Positions 8,185 through 16,442 of a stretch of DNA of 64,000 nt are shown piece after piece. The first letter of the stretch is position 1; the number at the start of each line of letters is the position of its first letter. Origin of the DNA: Cyclobacteriaceae bacterium (GTDB lineage Bacteria > Bacteroidota > Bacteroidia > Cytophagales > Cyclobacteriaceae). Where the stretch lies: NCBI GenBank assembly GCA_025455015.1, contig JALONI010000004.1, forward strand, positions 62,001 to 126,000, given 5' to 3'. Below the pieces are notes generated by a model that searched no databases, was not told the DNA's origin, and saw only the letters and a list, made by a program, of their open reading frames with translations. The translations under genes were made by a program, and so were the position numbers.

Positions 8185-9567
8185 TCAGCCTCTCTTATCC
8201 AACCGCACGATATTTTCCACATGCATGGTGTGCGGAAACATATCCACCGGTTGTACGGCCGTGAGGTGGTAGGCGGGTGCCAGCAGTTGCAGATCGCGCG
8301 CTTGCGTGGCCGGGTTGCAACTCACGTAAATGATGCGCTCAGGCGCGGCCCGCAGCAAGGTTTGGCACACATCGGCATGCATGCCCGCGCGGGGCGGATC
8401 GGTGATGATCACATCAGCCGGGCCGTGTTGTTGTAAAAAGGCATCCGTGAGAATGTCTTTCATGTCGCCCGTATAAAATTCCGTGTTGCCAATACCGTTG
8501 ATTTGTGAATTGATTTTGGCGTCTTCGATGGCAGCCTCCACGTATTCCAATCCGATTACTTTCTTCGCGTGCCGTGCCACAAAGTTGGCAATGGTGCCCG
8601 TGCCGGTGTACAAATCATACACGTGCTCATGGCCGGTCAGTGCGGCCATTTTCCAGGCTGCCAGGTACAGTTCATACGCTTGCGCGGAATTGGTTTGGTA
8701 AAACGATTTGGGCCCCACGCGAAACGCCAGCTTGTTTTTGCCATCGGGCGCAGGCATGGTTTCCGTAATGTAGGGCTGCCCCTTCCAACATACAATGTCC
8801 AGGTCGTGGAAGGTGTCGTTGCGCTTGCCGTTGATGATGTAGTGGGCCGAAGTGATCTGCGGGAACGCCTCGGTGAGCGCCCCGAGCATCGTGTCAATCC
8901 ACCGCAATTCATCGTAGGTCACTTGCAAGATCACCATCGTCTCGCCTGTGGAGGCCGTGCGGATGGTGAGCGTGCGTAGAAAGCCCACTTGTTTGCGGAG
9001 GTCAAAAAACGGGATGTTGTTTTCGATGGCCGTTTTTCGGACCAGCAACCGGATGGCGTTGGAAGGATCGGCTTGCAGATAGCAATTGGCCACATCATCG
9101 TAGGGCAATGGCACCCGCTCGCCTGTGGGCGATTTTGTCACTGACGTCAGCCACTTATTGGCGGTGAAGGTGAAATCAAGTTTGTTGCGGTAATGGGTTG
9201 TTTGCCTTGATGCCAGAATGGGTTGCACGGGCGGAAGCGCCAGCCCGCCCAGGCGCTCCAGGTTGTCAATGACCTGCTGCTGCTTGTACTGAAGCTGCTG
9301 TTCGTATTGGATGTGCTGCCACGAGCACCCCCCGCAGAGGCCAAAGTGCTCGCAGAACGGCTGGGCCCGAAAAGCCGACATCTGCTCCACCGCCTCCACG
9401 GTTGCTTCCAAAAACGTGCTTTTGATTTTGGTGAGCGAAACGGTGACCACATCGCCCGGGGCACCACCCTGGATGAACACCACTTTGCCCTCGTGTCGGG
9501 CTACGCATTTACCCTCCGCGGCCATGGTCTCAATGCGCAAATGTTCAATCCGGTCGCCTTTTTTCAT
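8185..9567 (-). CDS. rlmD: 23S rRNA (uracil-C5)-methyltransferase RlmD-type
   Basis: The 460-residue enzyme is of the RumA/RlmD family, which methylates C5 of a uridine in 23S rRNA using SAM. An N-terminal TRAM domain (residues about 1-60) is followed by a cysteine cluster including CGGCSWQH (about 79-86) for an iron-sulfur cluster. The SAM motif is LYTGTGTIANF (about 318). The catalytic region has DPPRAGM and VSCNPATQARDL (about 420-432), where the Cys is the nucleophile. Which uridine (747 or 1939) cannot be decided by eye. It is divergent from the T9SS cargo gene at 9658. Confidence 0.94.
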   Translation of the reverse strand: MKKGDRIEHLRIETMAAEGKCVARHEGKVVFIQGGAPGDVVTVSLTKIKSTFLEATVEAVEQMSAFRAQPFCEHFGLCGGCSWQHIQYEQQLQYKQQQVIDNLERLGGLALPPVQPILASRQTTHYRNKLDFTFTANKWLTSVTKSPTGERVPLPYDDVANCYLQADPSNAIRLLVRKTAIENNIPFFDLRKQVGFLRTLTIRTASTGETMVILQVTYDELRWIDTMLGALTEAFPQITSAHYIINGKRNDTFHDLDIVCWKGQPYITETMPAPDGKNKLAFRVGPKSFYQTNSAQAYELYLAAWKMAALTGHEHVYDLYTGTGTIANFVARHAKKVIGLEYVEAAIEDAKINSQINGIGNTEFYTGDMKDILTDAFLQQHGPADVIITDPPRAGMHADVCQTLLRAAPERIIYVSCNPATQARDLQLLAPAYHLTAVQPVDMFPHTMHVENIVRLDKRG

Positions 9568-9657
9568 CTTGCCCAGCGGTCAGTCAGGCCGCGAATTTAA
9601 ACAGAAAAGCAAGTCTTCCGCATCGTCACAGGTTTTGCTATCTTTCCTGCCTTTGTC

Positions 9658-12366
9658 ATGAAAACGTTTTGGCTTGTTTTGTTGATTTGGTTGCCTGCGC
9701 AAGCCGTGGCCTCGCACATTGTGGGGGGCGAGTTTGAGTTGGTGCATGTGGCGGGCAGCACCTATAAGCTGCGCTTGATTTTGTATTTTGACAGCATTAA
9801 CGGCTTGCCGGGGGCCAAAGATGGCTCAGTGAGCGTGGCCATTTACCGCAAGCGCGACCATGCGTTGATCCGGAGCAGCGTGTTTTTGCCGCTCCTCTCC
9901 GAAACCCGCGTGCCCTACACGCAAATTGAATGTACCAACGGGGAACTGGTGACGTACCGATTGGTGTATGAAACCACGGTTACGTTGAGTGAGAGCACCT
10001 ACAACGATCCCCGCGGGTACTACGTCACGTGGCAGCGCTGTTGCCGAAACTATGCCATTGACAACATCTTCAGCCAAAACCCCAACCTGGGCCCCAACTA
10101 TGCGGGGCAAACGTTTTATCTGGAGTTTCCCCCGGTGGTAAAAGACGGCCAACCCTTCCGCAATAGTTCGCCCCGGTTGTTTCCTCCGCTGAGCGACTAC
10201 GCCTGTCCCGGCCGCTTTTATTATGTGGATTTTGGCGGCACCGATGACGATGGCGACTCGCTCGTCTATTCGTTGGCAGAACCGTTGAACACCTTAGCGG
10301 CCGATGCCTTGCCTCCGGGTAACGTTCCGCGGCCCGGACCTTACCCGCCCGTGCGGTGGAAATCCGGATTTGGGCCCGCCAACGTCATGGGGGGCGCGCC
10401 CGGACTGGCCATCAGCCGCGATGGGCTGCTCACCGTAACGCCCACCTTGCAAGGGCTTTTTGTGTTTGCAGTGAAATGCGAAGAGTATCGCCAGGGAGAA
10501 AAAATCGGGGAACTGCGGAGGGACTTTCAAATGCTGGTGCAAGACGCCTGCCCCGTGGCCGAGCCGCCCGTTATTGCCGGCAAACGCGCGGCCGATGTCG
10601 CGTTTCTTTTCCGTGACCGGATGAACGTGACCTTTGCGCCCAACACGCCCGATGCCGAGCGCTGCATTCAGGTGCGCGTGTCCGATCCTGACGCCAGCAA
10701 AGCCGATGACAATTTTACAGAGCGCATCCGGCTGCGGGTCGTGCCCCTTGGTTTTCGTGCACGCGATTTGAGTTCGGTCACCATCGGGCCTCAGTCCACC
10801 GCCATTTTGCAGAATGGCAGCACCCGCGAGTTCACAATTTGCTTTCCCGAGTGCTCGTTTGTTCCCGGAGGCGCGTATGAGATTGGCGTCATTGCCCAAG
10901 ACGATGCCTGCACCTTACCACTGTCGGATACGTTGCGCGTACGTGTAACGGTACTTTTGCCGCCCAATCAAAAACCTCAGTTTACGCCTGACGTGGTCGC
11001 AACCGTGGGCGAGCAGGCCGAAGTGATTCGATGGCCGTGGAGCGTCACCGATCCCGATGGCGACCCCCTGGTGTTTGCCTCATTGCCCACCAATTTCCTG
11101 CCGGATACCGTAGGCATGACCTTGCGCATCACCAACCAACAAAACGGCCGCCTTGAGGGCGTATTGGAGTGGCTGCCGCAATGCGATGTTTACAACTTTT
11201 CGCGGCAAAATAGTTTTGAGCTAACCTATCTTGCCAATGATCTTGATCGCTGTGACATCAACCTGGCCGATACGCTTACCTTTCGCTTGCGCATTGAGTT
11301 GCCTAACAATGTAGCGCCCATCATCGACTCCGACCTGCGCGCGGACGCGAGCGACCGGGCAGTGCTTGATGTAGAGCGAAAAATAAACGAGTCACTGGTG
11401 TTTACTGTCACGGGCAGCGATGCCAACAACGACCGGTTGGTGCTGGATGTGAAAGGCAAAGATTTTGCGTTGGCTGATTACGGCATGGCGTTTTCCCGAG
11501 CCGAGGGCAACGGCCGCATTTCTTCGCCCTTCCGGTGGGATATCCGGTGCGGCAATGTGAACCTGACCAGGCGCGATACGTTTGAGCTCCAATTTATTGT
11601 GGTGGACAACGTCAATAAATGCCGCTTTTACAAAGCCGACACGCTGGACGTGAAAGTGAAAGTGAAGCCCCCGGATAATCAACTGCCGCAGTTAACGCTG
11701 GAGGCCGAGCCCGGTGGGGGTGTGCTGTCACCTAACCTGAGTTACACCCTGGGAGAGCCCATCCGTTTCCGGCTGCGTGGCCGCGATGCCGATGTGTTTC
11801 CGCAACCCGACCGGCTTTCGCTCACGATGGCCGAAGGCACGGGCAATGTGGAGCCCCGTGGCTTCGTGTTTGAACCGGCTACCGGCCAAACCGAAGTCAG
11901 CTCCCTGTTTTCCTGGACACCCGACTGTTCCGTGTTTGAGAAAGGCGTGTATGAAAACCACTACGAATTTCTTTTCCGGGTGGAAGACGACAAATGCTTT
12001 CGGGCAGCCGCAGACAGTATTCGCGTGCAAGTGGTGTTAAAAGACGTGGACGGCAGCGATGCCGGCTTCCTGCCGCCCAACGTCATTACACCCAATGCCG
12101 ATGGCCGCAACGATTACTTTGCCATGGAAGGGTTTGATCCGGGCGAGGAAGGCGAAAGCTATGACGATAGAGTGAACTTGCCGAAAGACAACTGTACGAG
12201 CCGGTTTGAAGAAGTGCAGATTTTTAACCGTTGGGGCAACGTGGTCTTTCGCAGCCGCCAGCGAAACTTCCGGTGGTATGCCGCCAACCAGCCCGTAGGA
12301 GTTTACTACTACTTTTTGAAATACACGAGCAAAGAGTACAAGGGCTCCCTGTCCGTCCGCTACTAG
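9658..12366 (+). CDS. Large secreted protein with gliding-motility/T9SS type B C-terminal domain
   Basis: The 902-residue protein begins with a Sec signal peptide (TFWLVLLIWLPAQAVASHIVGG). The body consists of repeated beta-sandwich-like units with paired cysteines and recurring GSDANND/TDPDGDP-type Ca-binding phrases. The last about 100 residues are the CHU_C/T9SS type B sorting domain: LPPNVITPNADGRNDYF, IFNRWGNVVF, and PVGVYYYFLKYTS. The protein should pass the outer membrane through the type IX system and be surface-attached or released. The N-terminal ASHIVGGEFEL matches a common gliding-associated ectodomain family. The stop codon overlaps that of the convergent gene by 4 bp. Confidence 0.9.
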   Translation: MKTFWLVLLIWLPAQAVASHIVGGEFELVHVAGSTYKLRLILYFDSINGLPGAKDGSVSVAIYRKRDHALIRSSVFLPLLSETRVPYTQIECTNGELVTYRLVYETTVTLSESTYNDPRGYYVTWQRCCRNYAIDNIFSQNPNLGPNYAGQTFYLEFPPVVKDGQPFRNSSPRLFPPLSDYACPGRFYYVDFGGTDDDGDSLVYSLAEPLNTLAADALPPGNVPRPGPYPPVRWKSGFGPANVMGGAPGLAISRDGLLTVTPTLQGLFVFAVKCEEYRQGEKIGELRRDFQMLVQDACPVAEPPVIAGKRAADVAFLFRDRMNVTFAPNTPDAERCIQVRVSDPDASKADDNFTERIRLRVVPLGFRARDLSSVTIGPQSTAILQNGSTREFTICFPECSFVPGGAYEIGVIAQDDACTLPLSDTLRVRVTVLLPPNQKPQFTPDVVATVGEQAEVIRWPWSVTDPDGDPLVFASLPTNFLPDTVGMTLRITNQQNGRLEGVLEWLPQCDVYNFSRQNSFELTYLANDLDRCDINLADTLTFRLRIELPNNVAPIIDSDLRADASDRAVLDVERKINESLVFTVTGSDANNDRLVLDVKGKDFALADYGMAFSRAEGNGRISSPFRWDIRCGNVNLTRRDTFELQFIVVDNVNKCRFYKADTLDVKVKVKPPDNQLPQLTLEAEPGGGVLSPNLSYTLGEPIRFRLRGRDADVFPQPDRLSLTMAEGTGNVEPRGFVFEPATGQTEVSSLFSWTPDCSVFEKGVYENHYEFLFRVEDDKCFRAAADSIRVQVVLKDVDGSDAGFLPPNVITPNADGRNDYFAMEGFDPGEEGESYDDRVNLPKDNCTSRFEEVQIFNRWGNVVFRSRQRNFRWYAANQPVGVYYYFLKYTSKEYKGSLSVRY

Positions 12367-13091
12367 AGGGCTACCGCCAAAGCCTGCGTTTGGCGCACGT
12401 ACACCTCGCGATTGTCCCACACGGTCTTTATCCAAGCTTCGCGCGATTGTACCACCGCCAGCCTGTGCCCATCTTCCACGATGGCCACCAACTCGGCTCC
12501 GGCCGAGGGTTCACTCATCAAATACGTGACCGGCTGTGACGTGATGATCAGGCGGGCGGTGTGGGAGGTGATCCACGTGTAGGCAAACAAGCATCCCAAC
12601 ACCAGCAGCAAGAGCAACCCCGGGGCCAAGGCATTTTTTTTCCGACTTTTTTGATACGCCAGCCACCCAAAAAGAATCAGGGCCACTGGCGCCATAGAAG
12701 CAAACACCCACGATTCGCTGTTTTTTCCCAACTGCGCCCAACGCGCGGCCTCGTTTTGGGCATAACCCTGGCGCTGGTGACGGGCGGCCAGTTCTTCCAT
12801 CTTGTCGCGCGCCTGCTCATCGCCCGAGGCCAATTCGTACAGGTTTAAATAGTACAAACTGTGGCCTATGTGGCCCAGGCCCTCCTGGATGTAAGCCATT
12901 TTCAACAGCATGGCGGGCGAATATTTATCGTTGGCGAGCAGCACACGATAGAGTTCGAACGACTGGGTGTATTGGCGGGCCGCGAAGAGCGAGTCAGCTT
13001 GTTGAAGCACCCGCTCGTTGGAAAACGCGGTACACGGCAACGCTAGGCACAGGGCGAACATTTTTAAACTCGCGGTTTGTATATTTTTCAT
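12363..13091 (-). CDS. TPR/SH3 membrane protein (BatE-like)
   Basis: This 242-residue protein has a signal peptide, TPR-like helices at about residues 28-95 (ADSLFAARQYTQSFELYRVL), two membrane segments (about 130-145 and 157-174) and a C-terminal SH3-type domain (LMSEPSAGAELVAIVEDG, then VYVRQTQALAVAL). This order of TPR, membrane segments and SH3 matches BatE of the Bacteroidota aerotolerance gene group. No other bat gene is adjacent; a BatD-family gene lies at 29660. The function is unknown; it likely anchors a periplasmic complex. Confidence 0.7.
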   Translation of the reverse strand: MKNIQTASLKMFALCLALPCTAFSNERVLQQADSLFAARQYTQSFELYRVLLANDKYSPAMLLKMAYIQEGLGHIGHSLYYLNLYELASGDEQARDKMEELAARHQRQGYAQNEAARWAQLGKNSESWVFASMAPVALILFGWLAYQKSRKKNALAPGLLLLLVLGCLFAYTWITSHTARLIITSQPVTYLMSEPSAGAELVAIVEDGHRLAVVQSREAWIKTVWDNREVYVRQTQALAVAL

Positions 13092-13106
13092 ATTCGGTTA
13101 CCTTTG
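13077..13106 (+). promoter_or_regulatory. Bacteroidota-type promoter for tRNA-Lys
   Basis: TTG at 13077-13079 and TACCTTTG at 13099-13106 exactly match the phylum's -33 (TTG) and -7 (TAnnTTTG) elements, with a 19-base spacer. The predicted start is about 50 bases before the tRNA. Confidence 0.7.
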
Positions 13107-13161
13107 TGCCCTCAATTCAAAAAACCCTCAGCGGAGGTCAAAAATAGCGAATTGACGAGAA

Positions 13162-13234
13162 GATCTCGTAGCTCAGTCGGTAGAGCATTACACTTTTAAT
13201 GTAAGGGTCCTGGGTTCGAATCCCAGCGGGATCA
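13162..13234 (+). tRNA. tRNA-Lys (anticodon TTT)
   Basis: The 73-base cloverleaf is complete. The acceptor stem is GATCTCG paired with CGGGATC (one G-U pair), the D arm GCTC/GAGC, the anticodon stem TTACA/TGTAA with loop CTTTTAA (anticodon at 13195-13197), and the T arm contains GGTTCGAATCC. The discriminator is A. CC follows but the final A of CCA is not encoded. Confidence 0.97.
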
Positions 13235-13241
13235 CCTTTCG

Positions 13242-13271
13242 AAATCGCCTTCCACCCGGGGCGATTTTTTT
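13242..13271 (+). terminator. Rho-independent terminator after tRNA-Lys
   Basis: AAATCGCC (13242-13249) pairs with GGCGATTT (13260-13267) across a 10-base loop and is followed by a T-run. It begins 7 bases after the tRNA. Confidence 0.85.
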
Positions 13272-13288
13272 ATGCTGTACCTTTCGGG

Positions 13289-14032
13289 ATGGACTTCCAG
13301 CACCTGCTGCTTTTTCTGGCGCTTGCGTTGCTGGCCGAAGTGATCGGCACCGTGGGCGGCTTTGGCTCTTCGCTGCTCTTCGTGCCTGTGGCCAGTTACT
13401 TTTTTGACTTTCACGCGGTGTTGGGCATCACGGCTTTTTTTCACGTGGCCAGCAACCTGTCCAAGATCGCCCTGTTCCGAAAAGGGGTGGATAAAAAGCT
13501 CGTGCTACAACTCGGTGTGCCCGCGGTGGTGTGCGTTATTGCCGGGGCGTGGCTCAGCCAGAAGATGGACGTGCGCTGGCTGGAGTTGGCGCTGGCTGTG
13601 TTCTTGATTTCGCTTAGTATCCTTTTGCTGCTCACCCAACACCTGGCCCTTGCGCCCACGCGCACGAATTCTTTTTTGGGCGGTTCACTTTCGGGCCTTT
13701 TGGCCGGCCTGGTGGGCACCGGTGGGGCGGTTCGCGGGGCTACATTGGCTGCGTTTCAACTTGAAAAGGATGTGTTCATCGCTACTTCTGCCATCATTGA
13801 CCTGGGGGTGGATGTGAGCCGCAGTGCCGTTTATGCATGGCAGGGGTATGTGCAAACCGAACATCTTTATGTGGTTGGCGCACTGGTGGGGGTGAGCGTG
13901 GCCGGCACGTGGATGGGCAAAAAGATCGTGCACCGGTTTTCTGAGCGGCAGTTTCGCACAGCGGTATTGCTGCTCGTGTTGGCTACCGGGCTTTATACCT
14001 TGTGGCAGGTGTTGGTGTCCGGGTATCCATAA
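13289..14032 (+). CDS. TSUP-family permease (TauE/SafE type)
   Basis: The 247-residue protein has about eight membrane segments and the twin TSUP signatures: EVIGTVGGFGSSLLFVPV near residues 16-33 and GLLAGLVGTGGAVRGATL near 135-152. The family exports or imports sulfite and related sulfur anions; the substrate is unknown. It belongs to a different subgroup than the TSUP gene at 1851, since the sequences share only the signature glycines. Start ATG 13289 lies 18 bp after the tRNA terminator. A TACCTTTC element at 13278-13285 may be its -7 box. Confidence 0.88.
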   Translation: MDFQHLLLFLALALLAEVIGTVGGFGSSLLFVPVASYFFDFHAVLGITAFFHVASNLSKIALFRKGVDKKLVLQLGVPAVVCVIAGAWLSQKMDVRWLELALAVFLISLSILLLLTQHLALAPTRTNSFLGGSLSGLLAGLVGTGGAVRGATLAAFQLEKDVFIATSAIIDLGVDVSRSAVYAWQGYVQTEHLYVVGALVGVSVAGTWMGKKIVHRFSERQFRTAVLLLVLATGLYTLWQVLVSGYP

Positions 14033-14218
14033 GTTAGCAGACCGCGTTTTTTTCATCAAGATACGGCAGCATGCGAGTGTGGTCAGGTCTTCAAGAAAAA
14101 GCAAACGTTTACTGGCAAGAGGTTGTCTTGTTCCAGGTGGAGTACGCAATTCCGTTTTGATCAGGGGTACCTTTTTGATCGGCACATGTAAACAGAGACT
14201 TTCTGGCCACCCCCCACT

Positions 14219-14512
14219 TCACCGCTGCCGGGTGACTAAAAAAATATTTTTCTCGTCCAGCCCTCGCACTTCGTGAAATTCGTTTACCGGAATTGGAAAG
14301 AAATCATGTTCGGTAAGCGTATGGGAGGCCTGTTCGGATATAAAATGTACAGACCCTTTCAGCACCAGTAGGTGGGCGGGCTTTCGGGTGAGATGCCGCG
14401 CCAGCAACTGCCCCCTTTCAAGGCCCACGGCAAACTGTTCAAACGTTTCGGTCTTGATAAGCGGCAAGATGGCCGGGGTCTTACCCCACGACAACGCACG
14501 GAAGATGTTCAT
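14219..14512 (-). CDS. Cupin-domain small protein, last gene of the nos operon
   Basis: The 97-residue protein is a single small cupin barrel: PAHLLVLKGSVHFISE (about residues 45-60), EHDFFPIPVNEFHEVRGLD (about 68-86). It keeps only a few of the metal-binding positions (His 47, Glu/His around 80-83), so metal binding is uncertain. The start is 6 bases after the stop of the CopD-like gene, so it is very likely co-transcribed with nos genes. A sensor or metal-handling role for nitrous oxide reductase is possible but unproven. Confidence 0.75.
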   Translation of the reverse strand: MNIFRALSWGKTPAILPLIKTETFEQFAVGLERGQLLARHLTRKPAHLLVLKGSVHFISEQASHTLTEHDFFPIPVNEFHEVRGLDEKNIFLVTRQR

Positions 14513-14518
14513 GATGAC

Positions 14519-14950
14519 TCAATAGGTAAATCTGAAACTCAAACCCGTAATTACAAAGGTAACCGCCAGCAGCGTGGTGGCCAGTATATGCAGTGCCACG
14601 CTCGAAAGTTTTCCGCGCCTTACCTGAGGTAGTACCATCCAGCGAGCGTGCACTGCTAACAACACGGTACCCAGCAACAGGCCGAACTTAATCCATAACA
14701 GGCGGTGGTGGGGCGAGTGCATCGCCAACCAGTCGTCTACGGGTATATACCGCGAGGCCATCCACAGACCCGTTACCACTTGCAAAAGAAAAGCCGGAAT
14801 GCCCACGCGTTCATAGTATTTCTCAAACTCGAGGATAGGGCCCGTGCTTTTTGTGCGCAGTGCCATCGGCAGCCATGCCAGAGACAAGATTAGGTGTCCA
14901 CCCACCCATATCGCAGCGCCCAGCACATGAATTAATACCAACCACTTCAT
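14519..14950 (-). CDS. CopD-like four-helix membrane protein in the nos operon
   Basis: This 143-residue protein has four membrane segments. The first contains LVLIHVLGAAIWVGGHL with the conserved His and Gly of the CopD/copper-resistance D family; the third contains WIKFGLLLGTVLLAVHARW. CopD proteins are linked to copper uptake or to heme-type electron transfer across the inner membrane. The position directly after nosY with a 4-bp ATGA overlap suggests it supports copper supply or electron flow to NosZ. The family assignment is fair, the role is inferred from context. Confidence 0.75.
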   Translation of the reverse strand: MKWLVLIHVLGAAIWVGGHLILSLAWLPMALRTKSTGPILEFEKYYERVGIPAFLLQVVTGLWMASRYIPVDDWLAMHSPHHRLLWIKFGLLLGTVLLAVHARWMVLPQVRRGKLSSVALHILATTLLAVTFVITGLSFRFTY

Positions 14951-15714
14951 AGATCTTTTACAGCAAACAGCCTATATGCCGCGAACAGCGGCAGCGCAAT
15001 CCAAATCAGGAGCACCCCGGCTGAGAATACGAGGCCGAGTATGCTTCCAAAAAACTGTTGGTAAAATGCCCCGGTATATCCCATCAAGGCGGAAATATCC
15101 AGTTGCAACAGCAGAATAATGCGGGCCAGGTCAACGGGATTCATGGCGATGAGTACCAGCGTAATTTTCTCCAGCGGGTAGTCGCTGAAGGTATACACCA
15201 CCCATAGCAGGAGACCGTCATAGATCAGCGCAAAGTATATCCAGAAAAGCAAAGCCAAGCCAATGGCCCGGGCCTTGTCAGGGGTGAGTACGGCCGCCAA
15301 AAAGGCCAATGACACAAACACGAGCGTGAGCAATAAGCCAGACAAGAGCAGCGCCACCCCGGCAGCGCCTCCGCCAAACAGCATCACGGGCAGGCCCACC
15401 CCCACACCGAAGGCGGTGGCTAGCGAGGAAGCCACTCCCACATATTGGCTGAGGAAAACAACCTTGCGCGGGATTGGCTGAACCAGCATTAGTTCCATGA
15501 ACTCGTAGGAGTTGAAATAATGGATAGTGGAAAACACGATGCTGACCAGAGGCACCACCAGCAGTACCACGTTCATTAAACTCAAAATGACCTTGCCCGC
15601 ATCAGCATCAAATTGAAAAAGGACTGATGTAAGTACCCACAAAAAAAGTGTATAGGCGAGAATAAAGCGGTCGCGCAGCAAATCGTAGAAAACATATTTT
15701 AGGAGGCGGCTCAT
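14947..15714 (-). CDS. nosY: NosY-type ABC transporter permease
   Basis: The 255-residue membrane protein has about six hydrophobic segments and the ABC-2 permease layout of NosY, starting with a cytoplasmic MSRLLKYVFYDLLRDRF. With NosF and NosD it forms the NosDFY transporter that delivers sulfur or otherwise matures the CuZ centre of NosZ. The start codon overlaps nosF by 4 bp (ATGA), so translation is coupled. Middle motifs YFNSYEFMELMLVQPIPR match NosY proteins. Length is close to the family norm of about 275. Confidence 0.9.
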   Translation of the reverse strand: MSRLLKYVFYDLLRDRFILAYTLFLWVLTSVLFQFDADAGKVILSLMNVVLLVVPLVSIVFSTIHYFNSYEFMELMLVQPIPRKVVFLSQYVGVASSLATAFGVGVGLPVMLFGGGAAGVALLLSGLLLTLVFVSLAFLAAVLTPDKARAIGLALLFWIYFALIYDGLLLWVVYTFSDYPLEKITLVLIAMNPVDLARIILLLQLDISALMGYTGAFYQQFFGSILGLVFSAGVLLIWIALPLFAAYRLFAVKDL

Positions 15715-16442
15715 GCGGCAGGTAGTGGTTGCGCGGCTTGTTGCGCGCGTAACATATGGGCAATGGCGCGGCTCAAGCGCATCTCACCCGTGTCTTGCAT
15801 TAGTGTGGCAACCCTGTTTTGGTATCGCACGTACCCTTCGTGCAGGTACACGATGTCCGTGATCAATTCCTCGAGGTCGCTCAAGATGTGGCTCGTAATC
15901 ACAACAAGTTTTCCGTTTTCTTTTGCCCAGGCGATTTTTTCTTTCAACGCTTCGGAGGCGATGGGATCTAATCCAGCGGTGGGTTCGTCCAATATCAAGA
16001 TGGGCGGAGAAAACAGAAAAGCGAGGGCGGCACTTACTTTCTGGCGTGTACCACCTGAAAGCGTGCGCATGCGCTTGTTAGCCATGGCATCCAGGCGGAA
16101 GGCGCGGAGCAAATCTTCGTCAACATGCGTTACGTCAGGACGAATTGCCTTCATCATGTTGATGACCTGCCCAATGGTCATGTTGTCAGGGTAGCGCCCG
16201 ATTTGCGGCATATACCCGATTTTTTTTCGATAGACCTCCTGGTTTTTTATTACCTGGCCATCAACGTGAATGGTGCCCGCATCGGGAATGGCCAGCCCCA
16301 GGATGCACTTGATCAGGGTGGTTTTGCCGGAGCCGTTGGGGCCGATTAAGCCATAGCTGCTGCCCGCCCGCCATTCCAGTTGGATGTTGCGCAGTACCGG
16401 TAGTTTGCCAAAGTTTTTACTGATGTTTTGGAGGCAGATCAT
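15711..16442 (-). CDS. nosF: NosF-type ABC transporter ATP-binding protein
   Basis: The 243-residue ATPase has Walker A GPNGSGKTT (about residues 34-42), signature LSGGTRQKVSAAL (about 129-141), Walker B PILILDEPTAGLDP (about 150-163) and the H-loop in VVITSHILSDLEEL. It powers the NosDFY complex at the inner membrane, required for CuZ assembly in nitrous oxide reductase. It overlaps nosD upstream by 26 bp and nosY downstream by 4 bp. The last about 40 residues (MRLSRAIAHMLRAQ) are divergent, as is common. Confidence 0.93.
   Translation of the reverse strand: MICLQNISKNFGKLPVLRNIQLEWRAGSSYGLIGPNGSGKTTLIKCILGLAIPDAGTIHVDGQVIKNQEVYRKKIGYMPQIGRYPDNMTIGQVINMMKAIRPDVTHVDEDLLRAFRLDAMANKRMRTLSGGTRQKVSAALAFLFSPPILILDEPTAGLDPIASEALKEKIAWAKENGKLVVITSHILSDLEELITDIVYLHEGYVRYQNRVATLMQDTGEMRLSRAIAHMLRAQQAAQPLPAA

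Noticed and set aside
12360-12369. Overlapping stop codons of convergent genes as a special signal
   Set aside because: The same 4-bp overlap occurs at 32129-32132 and 63769-63772, so it reflects compact gene packing.
13685-14185. 166-codon minus-strand reading frame
   Set aside because: It is mostly antisense to the TSUP gene at 13289 and has no recognisable pattern. The 186-bp space between that gene and the cupin gene (14033-14218) shows no feature I can support.
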